From positions 1 to 64,000 of the forward strand of contig NZ_BLVO01000012.1 in the NCBI RefSeq assembly GCF_013340285.1: DNA of 64,000 bases, read 5' to 3'. Source of the DNA: Desulfovibrio subterraneus. GTDB lineage: Bacteria; Desulfobacterota; Desulfovibrionia; Desulfovibrionales; Desulfovibrionaceae. A program made the translations under genes and the position numbers. The notes below the pieces were generated by a model that saw only the letters and a list, made by a program, of their open reading frames with translations, was not told where the DNA came from and did no database searches. This document shows, in pieces, positions 43,464-51,522 of the stretch. The first letter of the stretch is position 1; every line of letters begins with the position of its first letter.

Positions 43464-44777
43464 CTAGCGCAGGTGGCGCTTGCGGTATTCGGTGATGTCG
43501 CGGTCCCAGCCACCGGGTACTTCTTCTTCCTTGAAGAAGATGTAGGGGTTGTGGCGGGGTTCCATAACGTGGCGGGGATCAGCCTGCTGGCCGGTAACTT
43601 CAAGAAGCTTCTGCAGGGACAGGCGCTTCATGGTTTCACCCAGACGCTCACGGTTCTTGCCTTCTTCCATCCACCAGTCCCAGATGTTCTCGACAACTTC
43701 CTTGATTTCATCGAAGGGAGCTTCGGCTTCCACGAAGGGAACCACGAGAGAAGACATCTGAGCGCCGTCGAGGATAGGAGCCTTGGCACCGCAGAGGATG
43801 GATGCGCCGCGTTCGTCGCCGATACGCAGTGCACGGGGCATGGTGTTGATACAGTGCATGCAACGTACGCATTCCTTGCGATCGATGGACATGGTGGAAC
43901 CATCCCAAGAGATTGCTTCGGAAGGACAACGCTTCACAACTTCTTCAACGAGGTCGAACTTGCCCCAGTCACGACCGGAGTGTGCACCTGCGTTGGGCTT
44001 GAACTCGCCGGCAACGTAGGCCTTCACAGCAGCCTGATCGATCTTGATGCTGTCCTTCCAGGTGCCGATAACGGAGAAGTCGGAGCGTGCGATAGCAGCT
44101 ACGCAGCCGTTGGGGCAGCCGTCGAACTTGAACTTGAACTTGTAGGGGAACGCCGGGCGGTGCAGTTCGTCCTGGTACTCACGGGTCATTTCGAGAGCCA
44201 TGGCGGACGTGTCATAACAGGCGTATTCACAACGGGTCTGGCCCAGGCAGTCTGCGGGGGTACGCAGGTTGGAGCCGGAACCACCGAGGTCGGTGTCGAG
44301 GTTGTGAGTCACTTCCCAGAAGATTTCTTCGAGCTGGGGAGTGGTGGTGCCGAGCAGCACGATGTCACCGGTGGAACCGTGCATGTTGGTCAGACCGGAA
44401 CCGCGAAGATCCCAGATGTCACAGAGGGCACGGAGATATTCGGTGGTGTAGTACTTGCCGGAGGGCTGGTTCACACGGACAGTGTGGAAGTGTGCCACGC
44501 CGGGGAACTTTTCGGGCTGGTCACAGTAACGGCCGATAACGCCGCCGCCGTAACCGAAAACGCCCACGATGCCGCCGTGCTTCCAGTGAGTTTCGCCGTC
44601 GTTGTAGGACAGCTCAAGGACGCCCAGAAGGTCTTCGGGGCAGTCTACGGGAATCTGATAGTCAAGACCCTTGGGGTTCTTGGCGCGATATTCAGCTTCC
44701 TGCTTGATGTCGGACACGAAGCTGGGCCAGGGCCCGGATTCGAGCTGGTCCAACTTGGGAGTCGCATGTTTCGCCAT
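43464..44777 (-). CDS. dsrA: Dissimilatory sulfite reductase alpha subunit
   Basis: 437 residues from ATG 44777 (MAKHATPKLDQL; GGAGGTAAGG upstream). The longer frame to 44966 is upstream leader. The siroheme cluster cysteines lie in CLGQTRCEYACYDT (about 177) and DGCPNGCVAA (about 220). A ferredoxin domain has CVRCMHCINTMP (about 284). It is the first gene of dsrABD. The catalytic heterotetramer carries out the last step of sulfate respiration. Base use and length are ordinary for Desulfovibrio. Confidence 0.98.
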   Translation of the reverse strand: MAKHATPKLDQLESGPWPSFVSDIKQEAEYRAKNPKGLDYQIPVDCPEDLLGVLELSYNDGETHWKHGGIVGVFGYGGGVIGRYCDQPEKFPGVAHFHTVRVNQPSGKYYTTEYLRALCDIWDLRGSGLTNMHGSTGDIVLLGTTTPQLEEIFWEVTHNLDTDLGGSGSNLRTPADCLGQTRCEYACYDTSAMALEMTREYQDELHRPAFPYKFKFKFDGCPNGCVAAIARSDFSVIGTWKDSIKIDQAAVKAYVAGEFKPNAGAHSGRDWGKFDLVEEVVKRCPSEAISWDGSTMSIDRKECVRCMHCINTMPRALRIGDERGASILCGAKAPILDGAQMSSLVVPFVEAEAPFDEIKEVVENIWDWWMEEGKNRERLGETMKRLSLQKLLEVTGQQADPRHVMEPRHNPYIFFKEEEVPGGWDRDITEYRKRHLR

Positions 44778-45202
44778 TGCCTTACCTCCACAGATGGTAT
44801 GGTTTGGGTTCAAAACCAGACAATACCCACGCACCCCACTGGCGATACTGTGAGGTCTGCGTGGTCGTGCTTTGGACAGCAGGCTCCGGTCTGAAAACCT
44901 GCGCCGAGTCACGTGATTTTTTGGACAAAGTACTACATTGCTATTTTGAAACCCCTGTTTTGTCAAGCCCGGAACCCATTTTATGTGGGTTGGTTGAGCG
45001 CATCATAATCCCGGTTTGCAGCGCTTCAGAAGCAGAAATGAGGACCCTGCTTCAATTGGGTCCGCAGTGCGCAGCAACGGGGCTTGCGAGGGTGTGAAGA
45101 GGGGCTGTCAAGGGCGGTTTGCAGGGGTGTAATCTCCAATTACGGGCTTGACCTGCGGGGGAAAAGAGGCCACATCCTTCGCAGGCCAAAGGGAGGATTA
45201 GA
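44778..45202. other. Divergent intergenic region, dsrA / small gene
   Basis: 425 bp with no ORF I trust. It holds the dsr promoter above, a TTGACC near 45149 that could serve the plus-strand gene, and inverted-repeat-like tracts (GGTTTGGG / CAAAACC). Confidence 0.5.
44938..44966 (-). promoter_or_regulatory. Probable dsrABD promoter
   Basis: Minus-strand TTGACA (44961-44966), a 17-base spacer and TAGCAA (44938-44943). The leader to ATG 44777 is about 155 bases. It contains a TGGTTTTGAACC / inverted partner at 44800-44818 near the ribosome site, which could fold as a small regulatory hairpin. Confidence 0.6.
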
Positions 45203-45460
45203 ATGAAAGACGAACGAGGTATATACTACTACCCCGATCCCGCTGACCGAAAGACCCGGGTGTACGTCATGCAGGTGGCGGAGGAAGTACACTTCCGCAT
45301 CTGGCGCAACGATCATCCGGAGGTCTGGGACAGGCACGGTTGGGTGCCTTTTACAGCCATAGAACAGGCAGCGAGAATGTACCGCGAGATGGGGAGGGAT
45401 TCCGACCCCATGTTGCTTTATGATATCAGCGTGGCAAAGGTGCTTCTGCGTGAAGCCTAG
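45203..45460 (+). CDS. Small conserved hypothetical protein divergent from dsrA
   Basis: 85 residues, hydrophilic with many aromatic residues: GIYYYPDPADRKTRVYVMQ, then EEVHFRIWRNDHPEVWDRHGWVPFTAIEQAARMYREMG. No signal or membrane segment. GGGAGG lies 7 bases before ATG 45203 and a terminator follows 22 bases after the stop, so it is likely real. I recognise no family. Its divergence from dsrA and shared regulatory region hint at a sulfur or metabolic tie, without proof. Confidence 0.75.
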   Translation: MKDERGIYYYPDPADRKTRVYVMQVAEEVHFRIWRNDHPEVWDRHGWVPFTAIEQAARMYREMGRDSDPMLLYDISVAKVLLREA

Positions 45461-45482
45461 ATGCCATTAGTATGCGTTTTTC

Positions 45483-45509
45483 AGGGCGGCCGTTACAGGC
45501 CGCCCTTTT
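45483..45509 (+). terminator. Terminator of the small gene
   Basis: AGGGCGGC / GCCGCCCT stem with loop CGTTACAG and TTTTC tail. Confidence 0.85.
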
Positions 45510-45760
45510 CTTTTGTCCTTTCTTTGACGGCTGCGGAGCAGGAAGCTGTTGTCGTGTCCGCATGGACAGGACGCTGATGCGGATATATGTTTGGTACATG
45601 CGATACTCCGCTTTGCGTGTCTGTAACGATGGCGGCAGGGCAGTGGCCGGTGTGCGAGGCTCAACGTGGCCGATCCAGTGTTTCCGGTTTGATGTTTCCG
45701 GCTTGACCACCCGGCTCCGCGTAACGGTATGGAGCAGTGAGAGCCCCAAGGAGGCAGGTA

Positions 45761-46390
45761 ATGCATGAAGTGAGTCTTGGCCGAACCATACGTGACTACC
45801 TGACGGGGGAACAGGTGGAACAGACAACGTATGAAGATTTGCGGCAGGCGCTGGCCCGTATTCTTGTTGAAGAAAAGGGCTATCCTGCATCCTCCGTGCG
45901 TGCCAGAATCGGGGTGCATTTCCCGGTGGCCGGTACTGCCGTCTCTGCCGTATCTGCCGTATCTGCCGGAGCTGCCGGAGCTGCCGGAGCTGTCGAAGAA
46001 GAGACCGGCGCAGAGGAATACTGCCGCACGATAGATCTGGCCGTATACGATGCAGACGGGCGCCCTATGCTCATTCTGCTGTTCTGCCCCGGACAGGTGA
46101 ATACCTACAGAAGGGAGAGCCTCGCAGCCGCGCGCCTGTTTCCGGGCGGACCGGTTCCGCTGGTGCTCATAACCGATACCAAGGACGCCATGCTCGTGGG
46201 CGTGCAGAAGGATGAGGTGCTGGGCGGGGGGATGCATGCCATTCCCGTATGGGACTGGCTTGAGCGTCTGGTGCAGGAGCATCCGGTTCTGCCGCTGAGC
46301 CCCGAGCGGATAGGTGCTGAAAGGCGCATTCTGCATACCTATAGTGAATTCATCAAAACCTGCTGTGATGAGACGCTTTGCATGCTCTGA
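45761..46390 (+). CDS. HSDR_N-like domain protein with degenerate nuclease motif
   Basis: 209 residues from ATG 45761 (AAGGAGGCAGGTA upstream). RTIRDYLTGEQVEQTTYEDLRQALARILVEEKGYP (in parts) then RTIDLAVYDADGRPMLILLFCPG fits the N-terminal domain of type I restriction R subunits (PD-(D/E)xK fold). The Asp of IDLAVYD is kept, but the usual ExK motif is replaced by LLFCPG, so it is probably inactive as a nuclease. Residues about 60-77 are an Ala/Val/Ser/Gly repeat. No hsdS or hsdM is near. Function unknown; a regulatory or nucleic acid-binding role is possible. Confidence 0.75.
   Translation: MHEVSLGRTIRDYLTGEQVEQTTYEDLRQALARILVEEKGYPASSVRARIGVHFPVAGTAVSAVSAVSAGAAGAAGAVEEETGAEEYCRTIDLAVYDADGRPMLILLFCPGQVNTYRRESLAAARLFPGGPVPLVLITDTKDAMLVGVQKDEVLGGGMHAIPVWDWLERLVQEHPVLPLSPERIGAERRILHTYSEFIKTCCDETLCML
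45938..45991 (+). repeat. In-gene 9-bp minisatellite, six units
   Basis: Six 9-base units: three of the GCCGTATCT type (Ala-Val-Ser) then three GCCGGAGCT (Ala-Gly-Ala). Because units are multiples of 3, length changes keep the frame. It divides the protein into two halves. Confidence 0.8.
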
Positions 46391-46583
46391 TGATTCCTCT
46401 GTTTGATGGATTCTGCAGGCATGCGGCAAGTACTTTGTAAATTCGACGCAAACCCTTGGGAGGTAGGCGTTTGTTCGTGTTTTACAATATTGTCTCCGCT
46501 GGTAGCTCAGGATGGGTTTCGACTCTGTGTTTTGTATGATTAGTGAATTTTTTTAGCATATTATCGTGTTTTTGGGAACTATT

Positions 46584-46611
46584 TTGCGTTTCCGCCAATT
46601 CTGTGTATAGT
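46584..46611 (+). promoter_or_regulatory. Probable promoter of the 46641 gene pair
   Basis: TTGCGT at 46584-46589, 16-base spacer, TATAGT at 46606-46611, about 30 bases before the ATG at 46641. Both boxes are close to sigma-70 consensus. Confidence 0.6.
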
Positions 46612-46640
46612 CCCTTTCTTTCACCGTGGAGTGGTACCGA

Positions 46641-47429
46641 ATGTCCCGACGCTGGATCGAAGCCAACAAGAATGAGTTTGCGCGTGATGTCATGCGCGAT
46701 TTCTGCATGACCGCGAAAGAGCTGGAAGACCAGTTTGCCCGGTTCGATGAAAACGGGGCTGTTTCTTTTGCCGCCATGCGCGACCTGCTGGGCAACATGA
46801 TGAACAAGGGCCTGCTGTGGCGTCTGAAGGACACCGCGCACCACCTTTTTCGCACCAGCCCCGATGACCATGTGATTTCCCGCATGCTCGACTGGGCCAT
46901 CGGCTACATATTCCACGAGTGCATCAAGCTGAAGGAAGATGCGTATCAGCAGCAGCACTATGCGCCCATGTTCCGCGCCCTCAAGCGGCAGGACCAGTAC
47001 GAGGAAGTGCAGGAACTGGGAGATTCGCTCGGCGCGGTGCTGTTTCAGACCCGCGAAAGCATAGAGCGCGAAGTGCGCCGCGTTACCTTCATCGTTGAAC
47101 AAAGCCGTGAGCTGATCTGCAGATATTACGCGCGACATGGCGAAAACCGCCTGCTGGCGCGGCTTCTGTTTGATAAGAACGAACTTGTACGCAGTGTGTT
47201 CAAGGAACAATACGACGCCCTGATATCGAGCATATATCAGGATGTGCCTGAACGGATGTACATTCAGGCGGCAGAGGGCCTAATTGAATGCGGCCGCCCC
47301 GAAGAGGCATGCAGGGCCGCCCATGAGGGTGTCCGGCTCAATCCGGCATGCAAACGCGCCAAGGCGGTGCTAGCCGAAGCCGAGGCACTGTTACAGTCTA
47401 CTTCCCCAAGGAGGGTAAAGGTCTCATGA
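46641..47429 (+). CDS. Helical hypothetical protein coupled to the citrate synthase-like gene
   Basis: 262 residues from ATG 46641 (GGAG about 10 bases upstream). All-helical: a first domain RRWIEANKNEFARDVMRDFCMTAKELE (in parts), a mid part EREVRRVTFIVEQSRELICRYYARHGENRLLARLLFDK (in parts) and a C-terminal TPR-like helix pair AAEGLIECGRPEEACRAAHEGVRLNPACKRAKAVLAEAEAL (in parts). Its stop overlaps the start of the next gene (ATGA), so translation is coupled. Function unknown, perhaps a partner or regulator of the enzyme downstream. Confidence 0.75.
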   Translation: MSRRWIEANKNEFARDVMRDFCMTAKELEDQFARFDENGAVSFAAMRDLLGNMMNKGLLWRLKDTAHHLFRTSPDDHVISRMLDWAIGYIFHECIKLKEDAYQQQHYAPMFRALKRQDQYEEVQELGDSLGAVLFQTRESIEREVRRVTFIVEQSRELICRYYARHGENRLLARLLFDKNELVRSVFKEQYDALISSIYQDVPERMYIQAAEGLIECGRPEEACRAAHEGVRLNPACKRAKAVLAEAEALLQSTSPRRVKVS

Positions 47430-49249
47430 GTCTTTTGCATTTGAACCGGCCCACGACCAAGCTCAATCTCGATAACCCCGACAGGGCCGAGTTGTATCGC
47501 GAGCTGTTCCCCTATACCAAGATCAGCCGTATAGCGTTTGACGATATTTTTCTCATGCCCCGCCCCGCGGACCCCATGTTCATCACGGACACCACGTTCC
47601 GCGACGGCCAGCAGGCGCGTCCTCCATACACCGTGAAGCAGATCGAAACCATTTTCGAGCTGATGCACAAACTGGGCGGCATGAGCGGGCTTATCCGCGC
47701 TTCGGAATTCTTCATGTATTCCGACAAAGACCGGCGCGCCATCGAAGCCTGCCGTGCGAAGGGCTACAAGTTCCCTGAAATCACCGGCTGGATACGCGCA
47801 CACAAGGATGATCTCAAGCTTGCCAAGGACATGGAGTTCCGCGAAGTGGGCATGCTCACCTCCGTTTCGGACTACCACCTGTACCTGAAGCTCGGCCTTG
47901 ACCGCGAAAAGGCCATGCGCAACTACCTGGACGTAATCGAACAGGCCCTTGAATGGGGCATTTCTCCCCGCTGTCATTTCGAGGACATCACCCGCGCAGA
48001 CATCCACGGCTTCTGCCTGCCCTTTGCCGAAAAGCTCATGGCGCTTTCCAAGGAAAGCGGCCTGCCCGTGAAGATTCGCCTGTGCGATACCATGGGCTAC
48101 GGTGTGCCGTATCCCGGTGCAACCCTGCCCCGTTCCGTACCCCGCATTGTGCGCGCCTTCACTGATGAAGCTGGCGTACCAGGCAAGTGGCTGGAATGGC
48201 ATGGACATAACGACTTCCACAAAACGCTGGTCAACGGGGTTACCGCCTGGCTCTATGGCTGCGGCGGCGTAAACGGCACGCTGCTCGGCTTTGGCGAACG
48301 CACCGGCAACACGCCCGTTGAGGCGCTGATCATCGAATATATTTCGCTGACCGGCGAAGACGACATGGCCAACACCCAGATGATTTCGCAGATCGCGGAA
48401 TACTTCGAAAACGAGCTGGCCTACAGCATTCCCGACAACTATCCCTTTGTGGGCAAGGACTTCAACGCCACCAGCGCAGGCATTCACGTGGATGGTCTGG
48501 CCAAGAACGAAGAGATCTACAACATCTTCGACACCAAGAAGATTCTCAACCGTGCCGTGCCCATCATCATCACCGACAAGTCGGGCCGCGCAGGTGTTGC
48601 CTACTGGATCAACCACTACCTCAAGGTGCCTGCGGACAAGGCTGTTTCCAAGAAGCACCCCGCTGTGGGCAAGATCTACGACCGCATCATGATGGCGTAC
48701 GAACAGGGCCGTAACACCTCCTTCTCCAACAAGGAAATGATCAAGTTGGTGAAGCGCTACCTGCCCGAACTGTTCGCATCCGACTTCGACCATCTGCGGA
48801 GCGTGGCCAACGACCTTGCGGCACACCTTATTGTGCGCCTTGCCGAGGATTGCGAAATCCATCTGGGCAAGGACAATCAGGTTTGCCTCAAGGAATTTGC
48901 CGAAGAGTATCCCTTCATCCAGTACCTGTACCTCACGGATGCCAAGGGCAAGCTCATTGCCGCAGAAATCACGGACGAAGCCAACAAGCACAAGTACGCG
49001 GAACTGGCTCCCGGCTACGATTTCTCCAACCGTTCGTGGTTCATTCAGCCCATGGCAACCGGCCAGCTGCATATCACGGACCTGTACTCTTCCGTATTCA
49101 CCAGCAAGCTGATTCTGACTGTTTCTGCTGCCGTGACGGACGAGAACGACAACATTACCGGCGTTATCGGCGCGGACATTCAGCTCGAACAGCTGCTCAA
49201 GCGGCAGGGCGAACTGGACGACGACCTGCATCCCGGCGAGTTGTACTAG
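47426..49249 (+). CDS. Re-citrate synthase-like HMGL-family enzyme with C-terminal Cache-like domain
   Basis: 607 residues from ATG 47426 (AAGGAGGGTAAAGG upstream). The N-terminal DRE-TIM domain has ITDTTFRDGQQARPPY (about 52-67), DIHGFCLPFAEKLM, and the metal site LEWHGHNDFHKTLVNG (about 254) with GFGERTGNTPVEALI. This family contains isopropylmalate and homocitrate synthases and the Re-citrate synthase known from Desulfovibrio and clostridia, which replaces Si-citrate synthase there. Residues about 500-600 (YLYLTDAKGKLIAAE, FSNRSWFIQPMATGQ, VSAAVTDENDNITGVIGADIQ) look like a Cache/PDC sensor domain, unusual on a cytosolic enzyme. Substrate cannot be proven from sequence. Confidence 0.85.
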   Translation: MSLLHLNRPTTKLNLDNPDRAELYRELFPYTKISRIAFDDIFLMPRPADPMFITDTTFRDGQQARPPYTVKQIETIFELMHKLGGMSGLIRASEFFMYSDKDRRAIEACRAKGYKFPEITGWIRAHKDDLKLAKDMEFREVGMLTSVSDYHLYLKLGLDREKAMRNYLDVIEQALEWGISPRCHFEDITRADIHGFCLPFAEKLMALSKESGLPVKIRLCDTMGYGVPYPGATLPRSVPRIVRAFTDEAGVPGKWLEWHGHNDFHKTLVNGVTAWLYGCGGVNGTLLGFGERTGNTPVEALIIEYISLTGEDDMANTQMISQIAEYFENELAYSIPDNYPFVGKDFNATSAGIHVDGLAKNEEIYNIFDTKKILNRAVPIIITDKSGRAGVAYWINHYLKVPADKAVSKKHPAVGKIYDRIMMAYEQGRNTSFSNKEMIKLVKRYLPELFASDFDHLRSVANDLAAHLIVRLAEDCEIHLGKDNQVCLKEFAEEYPFIQYLYLTDAKGKLIAAEITDEANKHKYAELAPGYDFSNRSWFIQPMATGQLHITDLYSSVFTSKLILTVSAAVTDENDNITGVIGADIQLEQLLKRQGELDDDLHPGELY

Positions 49250-49461
49250 CAGCACATTTGACGAAACCCTGCGGCCTTCCGCTCTGCATGCCTTGCGGCA
49301 TACGGAACGGGGGGCCGTTTTTCACATGCGGAGTCCGGGGGCGTGGTGCAACCGGCACAAGGCACCGGCCAAGGGCATTGGCCAAGGCGTTTTGCGGATA
49401 CGATGTCCCCTGATTTAACCATGAACCAGTAACCAAAAAGGAAACACGGGAGAACCAAACC

Positions 49462-50361
49462 ATGGACAGAAGATGGCTATCAGTACTTGTAATCTTTTGC
49501 ATGACCTTAGGCGCGGTGGCGCTCATGCATGATACGGCCGATGCGCGCAAAATGGGCGGCGGCAAGTCGTTCGGCAGCAAGCCCAGCTACCAGCGCAGCG
49601 CGCAAACCCCTGCACAGGCCCCGACCTCGCCTTCGCGGACGCAGACCGGCGAGCAGGCTAAGCAGGGACAGCAGGCGAACAAAGGTGCTGCGGCACAGCC
49701 CATGGGGGCAAGAGGCGGCCTTGGCGGCATGGTGGGCGGTCTGCTCATGGGCGGTCTGATAGGCTCGATGCTGTTTGGCGGAGGAGCCGGTGGCGGCGGC
49801 CCGGGGCTGCTGGATATGCTGCTCATAGGCGGCGGCCTGTTCATGCTGTTCCGCTTCCTGCGCTCGCGGCGCATGGCTGCCGAAGGTGCCGGACCGCAGC
49901 CGGGCGGCGTGCAGATGCATGAGCGTTCTGCCAGCGCATGGGGCAACCTTGCCGGAACTGCGGAACAGGCTTCCGGGCCGGATCTGCCTGCCGGATTCGA
50001 TCCGGATGAATTCATGCAGGGAGCCAAGGCAATATACGTGCGTCTGCAGTCCTCGTGGGACAAGCGTGACATGGCGGATATCCGCCAGTTCACCTCGGAC
50101 GAGGTGTATGAAGAAATAGCACGGCAGGCTGTGGAAGATCCGGCTCCCGGCAAAACCGAACTGCTGCTCATTACCCCGCAGCTCATTGAAGCGCGTGAAG
50201 TGGGCCAGCAGATTGTCGTTGCCGTGTTGTATGATGTCATGCTGCGCGAAGACGGCGACACGCATTCCAGACAGGATCGCGAACTGTGGCACTTCAGCCG
50301 CGACCGCAATCGTCCTGAAGACTTCTGGCTGTTGGAAGGCATTCAGCAGATAGAGAGATAA
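49462..50361 (+). CDS. Tim44-like domain protein
   Basis: 299 residues. A signal or first helix (WLSVLVIFCMTLGAVALM) is followed by a Gln/Ala/Ser-rich spacer, a glycine-rich membrane helix (MVGGLLMGGLIGSMLFGGG, about 92-110, and LLIGGGLFMLFRFL), and a C-terminal Tim44-like domain (about 190-295) with AIYVRLQSSWDKRDMADIRQFTSDEVYEEI (in parts) and REDGDTHSRQDRELWHFSRD. Bacterial members are found in the inner membrane; function is not established. GGGAGAAC precedes ATG 49462. Confidence 0.88.
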   Translation: MDRRWLSVLVIFCMTLGAVALMHDTADARKMGGGKSFGSKPSYQRSAQTPAQAPTSPSRTQTGEQAKQGQQANKGAAAQPMGARGGLGGMVGGLLMGGLIGSMLFGGGAGGGGPGLLDMLLIGGGLFMLFRFLRSRRMAAEGAGPQPGGVQMHERSASAWGNLAGTAEQASGPDLPAGFDPDEFMQGAKAIYVRLQSSWDKRDMADIRQFTSDEVYEEIARQAVEDPAPGKTELLLITPQLIEAREVGQQIVVAVLYDVMLREDGDTHSRQDRELWHFSRDRNRPEDFWLLEGIQQIER

Positions 50362-50532
50362 TACGTCCGTACTGACCGGTCGGGTTCACCGGCCGGTATC
50401 AGATGCTCCGGACATTTTCGCGGCAGGCACGGAAGACGCGGTTCTCCCGTGCCTGCATGCGAAGCTTGCGACATTGGACTCTAGAGTATATATAGAGACG
50501 AAGTTTCCCACGCTGACCCTTACGGAGGAACC

Positions 50533-51390
50533 ATGCGACAGAAGTCTCTGCCGTTGATATTTGCTTGCATCATGCTGGCAGCGCTGGCGTTTTCCGCCGG
50601 TTGTGCCAAGAAGACCGTCTCTCCGCCGGATACCTACAAGCCCGCGCCGCAGGCTGAACCTTCCGGCCCCACGCCGCTGCAGCCGCCATCCAAGTGGCAG
50701 AAGCCCAAAACCTACACTATCAATGGTCGCACCTATACGACCATGTCTTCCGCTGCCGGATTTGTGGAACAAGGCTACGCCTCGTGGTACGGCAAAGATT
50801 TTCATGGTCGCAAGACCGCCAACGGTGAAGTGTATGACATGTACGGCATGACTGCGGCGCACAAGCTGCTGCCTTTCAACACCCCCGTGCGTGTCACCAA
50901 CCTTGAGACGGGCAAGTCCACGGTGCTGCGCGTCAATGACCGCGGCCCCTTCATCAAGGATCGTATCATCGACCTGACCTACACGGCGGCACAGGAAATA
51001 GGCATGGCCGAGACGGGTACCGCCCGTGTCCGCGTGGAAGCGCTGCAGACCCCCAATGATACTGCCATTGCAGAGGCCACCCTGAAAGATGAGCAGCCGT
51101 CCAGCTCGTTCTCTCTTGTTTCCAGAGCCGTGGCCGCGCAGCCCAATCCCGAAGCCTACCTGCCTGATGGCCGCTATTTCGTGCAGATAGGTGCGTTCGG
51201 CAAGCAGAGCAATGCGGAAGGCCTGAAGGACCGCATGGTGAATCAGGGCAAGCCCTGCCGTGTGGTGTATGATGATACGCGCAGCCTGTGGCGTGTGCAG
51301 GTCGGCCCCTACACCAGAGCGGAAGGTGCCGAGCAGGCCAAGGGTGAGTTGGCGTCCCTTAGTGACGGCGTTTTCGTGTTTGCTGACTAG
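50533..51390 (+). CDS. rlpA: Septal ring lytic transglycosylase RlpA, lipoprotein with SPOR domain
   Basis: 285 residues. Lipobox LAFSAGC puts the mature Cys at about 24, so it is an outer membrane lipoprotein. A double-psi beta-barrel domain (about 78-165) contains YASWYGKDFHGRKTANGEVYD and the catalytic-Asp strand LRVNDRGPFIKDRIIDL. The C-terminal SPOR domain (about 212-285) begins GRYFVQIGAFGKQSNAEGL. RlpA cleaves denuded peptidoglycan at division sites. Ended by the terminator at 51417. Confidence 0.95.
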   Translation: MRQKSLPLIFACIMLAALAFSAGCAKKTVSPPDTYKPAPQAEPSGPTPLQPPSKWQKPKTYTINGRTYTTMSSAAGFVEQGYASWYGKDFHGRKTANGEVYDMYGMTAAHKLLPFNTPVRVTNLETGKSTVLRVNDRGPFIKDRIIDLTYTAAQEIGMAETGTARVRVEALQTPNDTAIAEATLKDEQPSSSFSLVSRAVAAQPNPEAYLPDGRYFVQIGAFGKQSNAEGLKDRMVNQGKPCRVVYDDTRSLWRVQVGPYTRAEGAEQAKGELASLSDGVFVFAD

Positions 51391-51416
51391 CACACCGGTA
51401 TAGCGATGCAATGAAG

Positions 51417-51447
51417 AAGCCGGAGGCACATGCCTCCGGCTTTTTTT
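51417..51447 (+). terminator. Terminator of rlpA
   Basis: AAGCCGGAGGCA / TGCCTCCGGCTT with loop CA-centred (approximate) and T7 tail. It is strong and may also end fumC. Confidence 0.9.
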
Positions 51448-51522
51448 GTCTGTGTACCCTGTACGATTTATGTATTCAGGCGTTCGTTGTGAGCGCGTGT
51501 GGCTGGCGATAGCGGATACAAG

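Noticed and set aside
44777-44966. Longer DsrA start at 44966
   Set aside because: The extra 63 residues are not part of DsrA, and a strong ribosome site precedes ATG 44777. The promoter-like TTGACA sits inside the extension.
45472-45768. 98-residue plus-strand ORF after the small dsr-divergent gene
   Set aside because: It begins at a terminator, has no ribosome site or domain, and ends at the start of the HSDR_N gene.
46495-46530. tRNA-like fragment (GGTAGCTCAGG and GGTTTCGACTC)
   Set aside because: The two boxes are too close for a tRNA, and there is no acceptor stem or anticodon arm.
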